Both the position numbers and the translations under genes were made by a program. From JAFGBI01 sp964480725 (GTDB lineage Bacteria; Myxococcota_A; Polyangia; Polyangiales; Polyangiaceae), in the NCBI GenBank assembly GCA_964480725.1, contig CAYZQO010000034.1, forward strand, positions 1 to 64,000: 64,000 nucleotides of DNA, in the 5' to 3' direction. Below, in pieces: positions 24,912 through 32,773 of the stretch (within the stretch, counting starts at the first letter, position 1; each line of letters starts with the position of its first letter). The notes beneath the pieces were generated by a model that saw nothing but the letters and a program-made list of their open reading frames with translations, searched no databases and was not told the origin of the DNA.

Positions 24912-25937
24912 TCAGACGTCGAGCTGGAGGGCGCTCCGCGTCCGTGCGAAGCCGAAGAGTCGCTCCGCCCCGGCGGCGCGGGCGAAGCTCGCGACCGCGG
25001 GCGGAGCTCCGGCGCCCAGCGCCCACGCTTCGGGGAGCCGTTCGCTGGTGACGGTGATCTGCCCGACGTTCTCGGCCCAGGGCTCGAGCGCCTCGGGTGA
25101 GGGCGTGACGGTGACGACGTACTCGGCGAAGAGCCTGCCGTCCGGCTGCAGTCGCGGTCGGACCGCGCCCACGCCGAGGTGAGTCGGTTCGTTCGGCGCG
25201 GCCAGGGTGGCGCGAGCGGTCGCGAGCACCTCGCGGAGGCTCGACCGTCGGGTCGCGTCGAGATCGACGGGCTCCCAGGTGGACAGCCGGAACGCCACGG
25301 TGTCGTGAATCTCCGCGGGGAACGCGCCGCAGGCGTCGAGCCAGGTGTTGGTTTCCACCAGCAGCAGGTCGCCGATCAGATGAACGCCGACCACGGAGTT
25401 CTCGACGCTGGTGGCGTCGGACCTCGGCTCGGCGATCACCACCTGCTCGCGGCGGTCGCCGGCGCCGTCGGGCAGCACTCGCTCCGCGACCACGCGCTCG
25501 CCGCGACCGGGGTGGAGCGGATCCGTCCGCGTGCCGGAGAGCAGGTCGTTGCAGGTCGGGAGGGCGAGCGTGACCGGCTCGACGCGGATCTCCCACTCGC
25601 TACCGTCCACCTCGATCCACCGACCCGGACGCCGTTCGAGCACGCGATGACCGGTGGGTGCTGCCTCGATCCAGCTGGTGAGGATCGCGTCATCCTTGGC
25701 GGACCAGGTGACGAAGGTTTCCGACGGTGCCTCGGCGTCGGGCTCGACGGGTGCGTTTCCAGTCGGGGCGGTGGTGGAGCCCGACGTTCGCCGGGCGGTG
25801 ACGGGTGAGAGCGGCGCGGCGGTGCCGGCGGCGGGCGCCCCCGGCGCCTGGCCGAGGCGCGTCGGGGCCTCGGACGGCACGCGAGCGGTGCAGTCGAGCA
25901 GGACGAGGCAAGCGAGGAGCGGGAGCGTGCGGTGCAT
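24912..25937 (-). CDS. lipoprotein of unknown function, 341 residues
   Basis: From ATG 25937 a short signal ends at lipobox LLDC. A Pro/Ala/Thr-rich linker of about 60 residues leads to a beta-rich body with a SWIEAAPTGHRVLERRPG segment, a GVHLIGDLLLVETNTWLDACG strand pair and an AEYVVTVTPSPEALEPW strand. Three cysteines in the body (PTCNDL, DACGAF) could form a disulfide. No family was recognised. It is probably outer-membrane anchored. It is convergent with mutY (22-bp gap) and divergent from another lipoprotein gene whose start is 193 bp away. Confidence 0.7.
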   Translation of the reverse strand: MHRTLPLLACLVLLDCTARVPSEAPTRLGQAPGAPAAGTAAPLSPVTARRTSGSTTAPTGNAPVEPDAEAPSETFVTWSAKDDAILTSWIEAAPTGHRVLERRPGRWIEVDGSEWEIRVEPVTLALPTCNDLLSGTRTDPLHPGRGERVVAERVLPDGAGDRREQVVIAEPRSDATSVENSVVGVHLIGDLLLVETNTWLDACGAFPAEIHDTVAFRLSTWEPVDLDATRRSSLREVLATARATLAAPNEPTHLGVGAVRPRLQPDGRLFAEYVVTVTPSPEALEPWAENVGQITVTSERLPEAWALGAGAPPAVASFARAAGAERLFGFARTRSALQLDV

Positions 25938-26129
25938 GACCGGTCCCGGTTGCGAGCCTCGTGCCAGCCCGGTCACGGCGGATCGGGCGCGGGGCGGTGG
26001 GGTCGGCAGGCCACGGCTGCGGGCAAGCGGACACTCTCCCGTGGCCTGGGGGAGACGGCGCGCCCCCCCTCGGGGCTCCCGTCGCCGGGCTTGCTCGTCG
26101 CGGCGCGTTGGTCGATAAGGTCCCCTCCC

Positions 26130-26918
26130 ATGTGCAAGGTCGCGTCCAGTTCGGTCGTCGTCGTTGGCATCGGCGCGGCCTCGGCGCTGGTCCTCGCCTG
26201 CTCGCACCGGGTCGAGTCGAGGACGCCGGTCGCGGCGGAGCCACCGCCGCCGCCAGCCGAAACCGCGCGACCGGCGCGGCGGGTGGCGGCGGAGCCGCCC
26301 GTCGTTCGCTCGCTGCCGGAGGGCTGCGCCGAGGGCGAGACGCCCTGCTACCCGCCCCCGGAGTTCGTGGCGGAGCTCTGCCGCGGCAAGTACCCCGGGG
26401 TTGCGATCCTCATGTTCCGGCAGGACCAGCCCTGGGTTCACGCCTTCGTGAAGGTCCGCGAGGCGTTCCCTGTCAACGCCTTCGCGGGTCCCGTCACCCA
26501 CGTCCCGCTGCTCTTCTCGGAGGAGGTCGTCTTGCTCCGCCACCGCCCCTACGTGCCGAGGCCCGGCTACGATCTAGACAACCCAGACAACTACGACGTG
26601 CTGCGGACCAGCGGCACCTGTGCGACCCTCGCGGAGGATCAGATCCGGAACCGCTGGGCGGGGCCCTCCATCTACGCGCCGCTGGTGTGGTCCTGGATCG
26701 ACCCCGGCTTCCGGCAGGCCCTCTCCGGTTGCGCCAAGGTCGATTTGGCGCGCCGGAAGCAGGAGGACACCTGCAGTGGTCGGTACATCGGGGGCGGAAG
26801 CCCCGCGTGCCAGGCGGCCTCGGTCGGGCTCGTGCAGGCGATCATGGCGGAGGTGGACGGTGGCCTCCCGCTACCCGCGCCGAAGTCGAGCCCCTCGTGG
26901 ACGCCATCGCTGCGCTGA
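26130..26918 (+). CDS. lipoprotein of unknown function, 262 residues
   Basis: From ATG 26130 a lipoprotein signal ends at LVLAC. A Pro/Ala/Arg linker of about 50 residues precedes a globular part with PEGCAEGETPCYPPPEF, ELCRGKYPGVAILMF, PLLFSEEVVLLRHRPY and a GPSIYAPLVWSWIDPGFRQ segment; it contains eight cysteines. The VALLMF...FVKVREAF flow suggests a protein-interaction domain, and similar sequences occur in myxobacteria without assigned function. Not recognised as a known family. The gene is followed by a G-rich repeat tract and a TPR-like gene on the same strand. Confidence 0.7.
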   Translation: MCKVASSSVVVVGIGAASALVLACSHRVESRTPVAAEPPPPPAETARPARRVAAEPPVVRSLPEGCAEGETPCYPPPEFVAELCRGKYPGVAILMFRQDQPWVHAFVKVREAFPVNAFAGPVTHVPLLFSEEVVLLRHRPYVPRPGYDLDNPDNYDVLRTSGTCATLAEDQIRNRWAGPSIYAPLVWSWIDPGFRQALSGCAKVDLARRKQEDTCSGRYIGGGSPACQAASVGLVQAIMAEVDGGLPLPAPKSSPSWTPSLR

Positions 26919-26941
26919 GGGACCCCGCGCGCACGCCGTGC

Positions 26942-26980
26942 GGGGCGGGGGTGTGGGGCGGGGGTGTGGGGCGGGGGTGC
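26942..26980 (+). repeat. three tandem 13-base G-rich repeats
   Basis: GGGGCGGGGGTGT occurs three times in a row (26942-26954, 26955-26967, 26968-26980, the last ending in C), and further G-runs continue to about 27000. The many runs of four or five G on the plus strand could form a G-quadruplex in DNA or in the transcript between the lipoprotein gene and the TPR-like gene. Any regulatory effect is inference. Confidence 0.85.
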
Positions 26981-27116
26981 GGGGCCGGGGCGGGGGCCCG
27001 CGAGCAGCCGCAGTGTGGGGCCGGGGCTCGCCGCCCTGCCGCCGGCGAGGGCCGAACGGCCGCGCAAAGTCGCCGGGGCGTGACGGCCGCGGGCCGAGTA
27101 AGTAGCCTTGTTCGGG

Positions 27117-28226
27117 ATGCCCGGGTCCGTCGTCTACTCGCTGCAGCCCCTCCGCACCGACGGCTGGTTCGAGCGCATCGGGGAGACCATCGGCAGCTTC
27201 CAGGCGCTCTGCGATATCATCGGTCCCAACTTCTTCGCGTTCGCCATGATCACCGGGGCGCGGATCACCGCGCTGACGGTGGATCGGCGCAACCCGGACC
27301 AGACGCTCGTTGACTTCGTCGTCGGCGGCGGGGAGGCCGACCCCGGTGGCGCCGACGGCCAGCGCCTCACACTGGGGGAGTTTCGCCAGCGGCTCACCGG
27401 CTTCCTGATGGCGGAGGAGCCCATCGCTCCACCGCCATCCCGTCCCACCGACGTCGAGGCGCTCCAGCTTCACATCGGCGTGCGCTACCTCCTGCTGGCG
27501 CCGCTCTACGGCTACGGCCTCGACGAACTCCTGGTGACCCCCACTGGGTCGCAGATCAAGCTCTCGCACGACGGCGTTCAGACGACGGTGAGCCTCGAGG
27601 CCTTTCGTGCGCGCATCCGGGCGCACGTGCAGGAGGAGCTCCGGCTGGCGAGCCAGCCCCAGGCGCGGAGCGCGATCGAGCTCGCCCGCGTCCCCGAGGC
27701 CGAGGAGGCGATGGATCGCGGGGAACACATCCGGGTTCTGGAGCTTCTGGGCTCATGGCCGGCGCCGCTCGCGATCTTCCTGCGCACTCCGGAGGGTCAG
27801 CTCCTGAACCCCGAGACGCGGGCGGTGATCGCGCGGGGGCTCGGTCTACTGGGGAGCGCGTGCATCGCGCTGGACGAGATCGAGAAGGGCGAGGAGGTGC
27901 TGCGACTCGCCGTTCAGTACGCCACCGACGGCCCAGCGGCGGCGGACATCTTCACGCGCCTTGGCAGCGCAATGGCCGACGACAACCGCCCGGGTGAGGC
28001 CATCGGGCCGCTCCGGCGGGCCCTGCGGTTGGGGGCCGACGGACCTTCTGTCTGGCCGCTGCTCGCGGACTCCCTGCTGGCGAGGGGCCGCTACCTGGCG
28101 GCGCTCGGGGTGGTGCTCGAGGCGCGCGAGCACGGCGCGAGGGACGAGCTGCTCGACCGGGTCGAGGCGGCGGCGGGGGCGGCCCTCGGCGCTCCCTTCG
28201 TCGCGTTTCGCGGGTTGGTCGGCTGA
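27117..28226 (+). CDS. TPR-like protein, 369 residues
   Basis: From ATG 27117 (a TTG nine bases upstream is also in frame). The N-terminal part (about 1-175) has strands and helices with RTDGWFERIGETIGSFQALCDIIGPNFFAFAMIT and does not match a family I know. The C-terminal part (about 200-369) is helical with repeats of about 34 residues (IALDEIEKGEEVLRLAVQYATDG, DIFTRLGSAMADDNRPGEAIGPL) like tetratricopeptide repeats, which usually bind other proteins. No signal peptide or membrane helix. It lies 22 bp before the putative nuo promoter and downstream of the G-rich tract. Function unknown. Confidence 0.7.
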   Translation: MPGSVVYSLQPLRTDGWFERIGETIGSFQALCDIIGPNFFAFAMITGARITALTVDRRNPDQTLVDFVVGGGEADPGGADGQRLTLGEFRQRLTGFLMAEEPIAPPPSRPTDVEALQLHIGVRYLLLAPLYGYGLDELLVTPTGSQIKLSHDGVQTTVSLEAFRARIRAHVQEELRLASQPQARSAIELARVPEAEEAMDRGEHIRVLELLGSWPAPLAIFLRTPEGQLLNPETRAVIARGLGLLGSACIALDEIEKGEEVLRLAVQYATDGPAAADIFTRLGSAMADDNRPGEAIGPLRRALRLGADGPSVWPLLADSLLARGRYLAALGVVLEAREHGARDELLDRVEAAAGAALGAPFVAFRGLVG

Positions 28227-28247
28227 CCGTGGGCCTGGCCCAGCGCA

Positions 28248-28277
28248 TTGACAGGCGCGGGCGCCGAGGACTAGATC
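28248..28277 (+). promoter_or_regulatory. candidate sigma-70 promoter of the nuo operon
   Basis: TTGACA (28248-28253, perfect -35) and TAGATC (28272-28277, 3 of 6 -10 matches) are separated by 18 bases, in the gap between the TPR-like gene and nuoA. Transcription would start near 28284, leaving a leader of about 65 nt. No experimental support is available. Confidence 0.5.
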
Positions 28278-28348
28278 CACTCTGCGTTTTGTGATTTCGC
28301 GGAGTTAGCGGCGCAGGGCCGCTGCGCTCCCCGATCAGGAGCTCTCGG

Positions 28349-28714
28349 ATGTCGCTGCACGCGCAATACCTCCCGCTGCTCCTCGTCTTCCTGGTGGCGG
28401 CTGCGATCTGCGCCGTGTTCTGGCTCGGCGGGGCCTACGTCGGTACGAAGAACCCCACCCTGGAGAAGCTCTTGCCGTACGAGTGCGGCAACGACACGGA
28501 GGGTGGGCGTGGGGTTCGCCTCCACGTCAAGTTCTACCTCACCGCGATCCTCTTCGTCGTCTTCGACGTGGAGGCGGTGTTCATCTACCCGTGGGCGGTG
28601 ATCTTCAAGGGGCTTGGCTGGCTCGGCTTCGCGTCCATGGGAGTCTTCATTGTCGCGCTGCTGGCCGCGCTGGTCTACGTCTGGAGGAAAGGAGCCCTCG
28701 AGTGGGAGAGCTGA
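28349..28714 (+). CDS. nuoA: NADH-quinone oxidoreductase subunit A
   Basis: 121 residues with three membrane helices, the standard NuoA size. Membrane subunit at the junction of the peripheral and membrane arms of respiratory complex I. The conserved LLPYECGND loop and the KFYLTAILFVVFDVEAVFIYPWA helix are intact. The ATG is preceded by AGGAGC at good spacing. It is the first gene of nuoABCDGHI and overlaps nuoB by 13 bases. Confidence 0.97.
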   Translation: MSLHAQYLPLLLVFLVAAAICAVFWLGGAYVGTKNPTLEKLLPYECGNDTEGGRGVRLHVKFYLTAILFVVFDVEAVFIYPWAVIFKGLGWLGFASMGVFIVALLAALVYVWRKGALEWES

Positions 28715-29286
28715 AGGCGCCGCCCGCGGCGGCGGCCGCGGCGGGCGAGTCGTCGGGTTACATCACCACGCGCGCGGCCGAGGTGATCGCCTGGGCGCAG
28801 AAGTACTCGCTCTTCATGTACCCCTTCGTGACCGCCTGCTGCGGCATGGAGTTCATGTCGGTCACGGGGTCCCGCTTCGACTTCTCCCGGTTCGGTTCCG
28901 AAGCGCCACGCTTCTCTCCGCGCCAGTCGGATCTGCTGTGGGTCGTGGGGACCATCACCCAGCGTCAGGCGCCGGTGCTGAAGCGGATCCACGAGCAGAT
29001 GGCCGATCCCAAATGGGTGCTGGCGTTCGGCACCTGCGCTGCATGCGGGGGGTTCTACGACAACTACGCCTGCGTGCCGGGCATCGACAAGGTGATCCCC
29101 TGCCACGTGTACGTGCCCGGCTGCCCGCCGCGGCCGGAGGCGGTGCTCGACGGTTTGATGCTCCTACAAGACAAGATCCAGCGCGGTGATCGCAGCCCCG
29201 AGCGGGTGACCCCGCGCTTCGATCCCGCCGAGCGGCCCGACCTCGCACTCTACCCGCTCCGTCCCCGGGGGGCGCGCCGGGGCTGA
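28702..29286 (+). CDS. nuoB: NADH-quinone oxidoreductase subunit B
   Basis: 194 residues from GTG 28702, which lies within the end of nuoA behind GGAAAGGAGC. Carries the N2 [4Fe-4S] cluster that reduces quinone: ligands are in TACCGMEFM (two adjacent Cys), GTCAACGG and VPGCPP. Ala-rich N-terminal 15 residues vary in the family. It sits at the quinone end of the peripheral arm. Confidence 0.97.
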   Translation: MGELKAPPAAAAAAGESSGYITTRAAEVIAWAQKYSLFMYPFVTACCGMEFMSVTGSRFDFSRFGSEAPRFSPRQSDLLWVVGTITQRQAPVLKRIHEQMADPKWVLAFGTCAACGGFYDNYACVPGIDKVIPCHVYVPGCPPRPEAVLDGLMLLQDKIQRGDRSPERVTPRFDPAERPDLALYPLRPRGARRG

Positions 29287-29333
29287 GGCCCGCGGCGTCC
29301 GTTCTCACGGCCCGAAGACCCACGAAAGCAACC

Positions 29334-29927
29334 ATGGCACAGGCGCTCGTCGAGCTGATCCTCCGGCGGTTCCCCGACGCAGTGGTGTCGACCCACGCGC
29401 AGCACGGCGACGAAACCGTGGTGGTCGATCCGCTGCGGTGGCACGCCGTCGCGCAGGCGCTCCGGGACGATCCTGCCGCGGCGATGGAGATGCTGGTGGA
29501 CCTGACGGCCGTGGACTTCCCCGACCGCGAGCCGCGGTTCGAGGTGGTCGCTCATTTCCTGTCACTGTCGCGCGGGCACCGTCTGCGCCTCAAGGCGCGG
29601 ATTGGGGACGCGGCCGGGGAGCACGCCGAGATCGCCAGCTTGACCGACCTCTGGGCGAGCGCCAATTGGATGGAGCGGGAGTGCTACGACCTGTTCGGCG
29701 TCGTTTTCCGCGGTCACCCGGACCTCCGCCGGATCCTGCTCTATCCGGAGTTCGTCGGGCACCCGTTGCGCCGGGACTACCCGGCCGACCGCGCGCAGCC
29801 GCTGGTGCCGTACCGGGACGTGCCCAACATCGACAAGCTGCCGCCGTTTGGGCCGGACGAGGGCATGAGCTTCGGTCGCCGGGCGTACGAGTACCCCCGT
29901 GACGAGGACGCCGCGGACGAGAGTTGA
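29334..29927 (+). CDS. nuoC: NADH-quinone oxidoreductase subunit C
   Basis: 197 residues from ATG 29334. The 30-kDa subunit of the peripheral arm, recognised by ERECYDLFGVVFRGHPDLRRILL and GHPLRRDYP. In this genome it is separate from nuoD, not fused as in some enterobacteria. It follows nuoB by 47 bp. Confidence 0.97.
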   Translation: MAQALVELILRRFPDAVVSTHAQHGDETVVVDPLRWHAVAQALRDDPAAAMEMLVDLTAVDFPDREPRFEVVAHFLSLSRGHRLRLKARIGDAAGEHAEIASLTDLWASANWMERECYDLFGVVFRGHPDLRRILLYPEFVGHPLRRDYPADRAQPLVPYRDVPNIDKLPPFGPDEGMSFGRRAYEYPRDEDAADES

Positions 29928-29954
29928 CCCGCGCCCGATCGCCGCAGAGGACCC

Positions 29955-31169
29955 ATGGAGCCCTTGGAACGACCCCTCGACGAGTCAGAGCGCCGCCCGC
30001 CTTCGGCGCCGATGCTGCTGAACCTCGGTCCCTCGCACCCGGCCATGCACGGGACCGTCCGTATCGTCGTTGAGCTGAGCGGGGAGCGGATCGAGCGCGC
30101 GGACGTCCAGGTCGGCTACCTCCACCGCGGCTTCGAGAAGATGTGCGAGCGGGGCACCTGGTCGCAGTGCTTCCCCTACGTCGATCGCTGCAACTACGTC
30201 TCGCCGATGCTCAACAACGTCGGCTTCGCGCTCGCCTGCGAGAAGCTGCTCGGCGTTCAGGTACCAGTGCGGTGCCAGTGGTACCGCGTGATCCTCGGCG
30301 AGCTCGCGCGGATCGCCGACCACTTGACCGGTAACGGGGCGATGGCGATGGAGCTTGGCGCCTTCACGCCCTACCTGTGGATGATTCGCGCCCGGGATCT
30401 GATCTGGGACGTCTTCGAGGAGGAAACCGGCGCTCGGGTGACCCACAGCTTCGGCCGCGTGGGGGGCATGGCCCACCCGCCGACGGCGGAGTTCTCGGCT
30501 CACGTCGCCACCGTGGTGCCCTACGTCCTCGGGGTGGTCGAAGAGGTGGAGCGGCTGCTCCTCGGCAATCGCATCTTTCTCGACCGAATGCAGGGGGTCG
30601 GTCGCATGTCCGCTGAGGACGCGATCTCGCTCGGGTGGACCGGACCTGCGCTGCGCGCTTGCGGGGTCCCCTACGACGTGCGCAAGGCGCACCCGTACCT
30701 CGGCTATGGCGAGCTCGACTTCGATGTCCCGGTGGGAAGCGTCGGGGACTGCTTCGACCGGTTCACCGTGCGGCTCGAGGAGATCCGGCAGAGCGCGCAC
30801 ATCATCGAGCAAGCGCTGGCGCGACTGCCCGACTCGGGCCCGGTTTCCATCGAGGATCCGCGGGTGGTGTTGCCGCCCAAGGCGGACGTCTACGGCACCA
30901 TCGAGGCGACCATCCAGCACTTCAAGATCGTGATGGAGGGCCTGAAGCTGCCGGTCGGCGAGGTCTATTCGTACACCGAGGGCGCCAACGGGGAGCTCGG
31001 CTTCTACCTCGTCAGCGACGGGAGCGGCACGCCCTATCGCGTCCGCATCCGGCCTCCGACGTTCCTGGTCACGAGCGGGCTCGAGAAGGTGATCACCGGC
31101 GAGATGATCGCCGACGTCGTGCCCTGCTTCGGCTCGCTGAACATGATCGGCGGGGAGTGTGATCGCTGA
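29955..31169 (+). CDS. nuoD: NADH-quinone oxidoreductase subunit D
   Basis: 404 residues. The 49-kDa subunit that forms the quinone site with NuoB. Seen: GPSHPAMHGT near the start, the HRGFEK segment, MAMELGAFTPYLW, RVGGMAHPP, and the conserved C-terminal SLNMIGGECDR in place of the more common S-I-D-xxxGExDR. The stop overlaps the ATG of nuoG (TGATG). Confidence 0.97.
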   Translation: MEPLERPLDESERRPPSAPMLLNLGPSHPAMHGTVRIVVELSGERIERADVQVGYLHRGFEKMCERGTWSQCFPYVDRCNYVSPMLNNVGFALACEKLLGVQVPVRCQWYRVILGELARIADHLTGNGAMAMELGAFTPYLWMIRARDLIWDVFEEETGARVTHSFGRVGGMAHPPTAEFSAHVATVVPYVLGVVEEVERLLLGNRIFLDRMQGVGRMSAEDAISLGWTGPALRACGVPYDVRKAHPYLGYGELDFDVPVGSVGDCFDRFTVRLEEIRQSAHIIEQALARLPDSGPVSIEDPRVVLPPKADVYGTIEATIQHFKIVMEGLKLPVGEVYSYTEGANGELGFYLVSDGSGTPYRVRIRPPTFLVTSGLEKVITGEMIADVVPCFGSLNMIGGECDR

Positions 31170-32773
31170 TGGGAAGCTTCAAGATCGACGATCGCGAGAT
31201 CCCGTTCGAGCCGGGGGAGACGGTGATTCAGGCGGCCCGGCGCGCCGGGATCGACATCCCGCACTACTGCTGGCACCCGGGGCTGAGCGTGGCCGGCAAC
31301 TGTCGGATGTGTTTGGTGGAGCTGTTGCCCCCACCCGGTCGGGCGCCGGTGATGCTGAACGTGCTGCGCTGGGACCCCGAGCAGAAGGCGTACGTCGACG
31401 AACAGAAGCCGAAGCTCGTGCCCGCGTGCAACCAGCGGGTCAGCGACGGCATGGTGATCAAGAGCGACTCCAGCCCGCACGTGCTGCGGGCGCGTCGCGC
31501 CGTGCAAGAGCTCCTGCTGCTAAACCACCCGGTGGACTGCCCCATCTGCGACCAGGCGGGTGAGTGCCGGCTGCAGGACTACTGGCTCGAGCACCAGGCG
31601 CAGCCCAAGCGGATGCGCGACGAGATCATCCACAAGCCGAAGGCCGTGCGCTTCGGCCCACACATCGTGTACGACGCCGAGCGGTGCATCCTGTGCACTC
31701 GCTGCGTGCGTGTGTCGGCCGAGCTCGCCCGGGACCCGGTCTTGAGCGTTCGCGAGCGCGGTAACCTCAGCGAGATCGTGGTGTCCCCGGGGCGGCAGCT
31801 CGATCACCCGTACTCGCTGATGACGGAGCTCGTGTGCCCGGTCGGGGCGCTGACGGCCCAGGACTTCCGCTTCAAGGCGCGGGTGTGGTTCCTCCGGTCG
31901 GCGCGGACCATCTGCCAGGGGTGCGCCACGGGGTGCAATGCGTTCTTGGACTACGATCCGCGCACGGACACCGCCTTCCGCCACCGCCCGCGGGAGAACC
32001 CGGCGGTGAATGGCCACTGGATGTGCGACGAGGGGATGCTGAGCTACCGGCGGGTGCATGAGGAGCGGCTCCTGTGCGGCGCCGTCAAGGGGGAGGCGGT
32101 GGGCCTGACCGTCGCCGTGAGCGCGGCCGCGAAGCGGCTCGCCAAGGCGCGAGAGCGCGGCAACCTCGCGGGCCTGCTGAGCGTGCAGCACTCGCAGGAG
32201 GACAACTTTGCGGTGCTCTCGCTCGGTCGGGCGCTCGGCGTGAGCGCCTGGTTTGTCACCGGCCGGGCCGACGGCGAGGGCGACGCCATCCTCCGGCATC
32301 AGGACAAGAACCCGAATCGCGCCGGCGTGGCGGGGCTCTGCCCCCAGGCAGCGACGGTGGAGGCGCTCGCCACCGCGCTCGAGGCCGGACGGTTCGAGGA
32401 CCTGCTGGCGCTCGGCGCGGAGCTGCCGGACCCGGCGTTGGCGCGGCCCTTCGGCAACCCGCGCCTGCGCGTGGTGCTGGCGACCCACGACGGCCCGCTG
32501 GCGCGCCAGGCGACCGTCGTGCTGCCGGCGAGCAGCTGGGCGGAGGCGGAGGGGACGTTCGTCAACGCACGGGGGCTCGCCCAGGTGAGCGAGCGCGCGA
32601 TCCGTCCTCGGGGCGACTCGCTGCCCGCCTGGCGCCTCGTGGCTCTCATCGCGGACGCCCTCGGCCTGGACCTCGGCTGGCGCGGCCTTCGGGAGCTGCG
32701 AGGGGCGATGAACGGTGAGCCGGCGGGTGGCCCGGGGGCGACCACCATGGATGGAGCGGGAGTCGTCGGATGA
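31169..32773 (+). CDS. nuoG: NADH-quinone oxidoreductase subunit G, short form
   Basis: 534 residues, much shorter than E. coli NuoG (about 900), because the molybdopterin-like C-terminal domain is abbreviated. Iron-sulfur ligands: C-x10-C-x2-C (CWHPGLSVAGNC...C) with a later Cys for the 2Fe-2S site, H-x3-C-x2-C-x5-C (HPVDCPICDQAGEC) for N3, CILCTRC plus LVCPVGA for N4, and C-x2-C-x3-C-x29-C (starting at CQGCATGC) that fits an N7-type cluster found in only part of the family. It normally receives electrons from NuoE/F, which are absent here. It overlaps nuoD by 1 base and nuoH by 4 bases (ATGA). Confidence 0.95.
   Translation: MGSFKIDDREIPFEPGETVIQAARRAGIDIPHYCWHPGLSVAGNCRMCLVELLPPPGRAPVMLNVLRWDPEQKAYVDEQKPKLVPACNQRVSDGMVIKSDSSPHVLRARRAVQELLLLNHPVDCPICDQAGECRLQDYWLEHQAQPKRMRDEIIHKPKAVRFGPHIVYDAERCILCTRCVRVSAELARDPVLSVRERGNLSEIVVSPGRQLDHPYSLMTELVCPVGALTAQDFRFKARVWFLRSARTICQGCATGCNAFLDYDPRTDTAFRHRPRENPAVNGHWMCDEGMLSYRRVHEERLLCGAVKGEAVGLTVAVSAAAKRLAKARERGNLAGLLSVQHSQEDNFAVLSLGRALGVSAWFVTGRADGEGDAILRHQDKNPNRAGVAGLCPQAATVEALATALEAGRFEDLLALGAELPDPALARPFGNPRLRVVLATHDGPLARQATVVLPASSWAEAEGTFVNARGLAQVSERAIRPRGDSLPAWRLVALIADALGLDLGWRGLRELRGAMNGEPAGGPGATTMDGAGVVG

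Noticed and set aside
26850..26960. Possible frameshift at the end of the 262-residue lipoprotein gene, because the next frame reads as protein-like sequence
   Set aside because: The other frame has no early stop and runs into the downstream gene, and third-position bias does not favour it. The called stop is kept.
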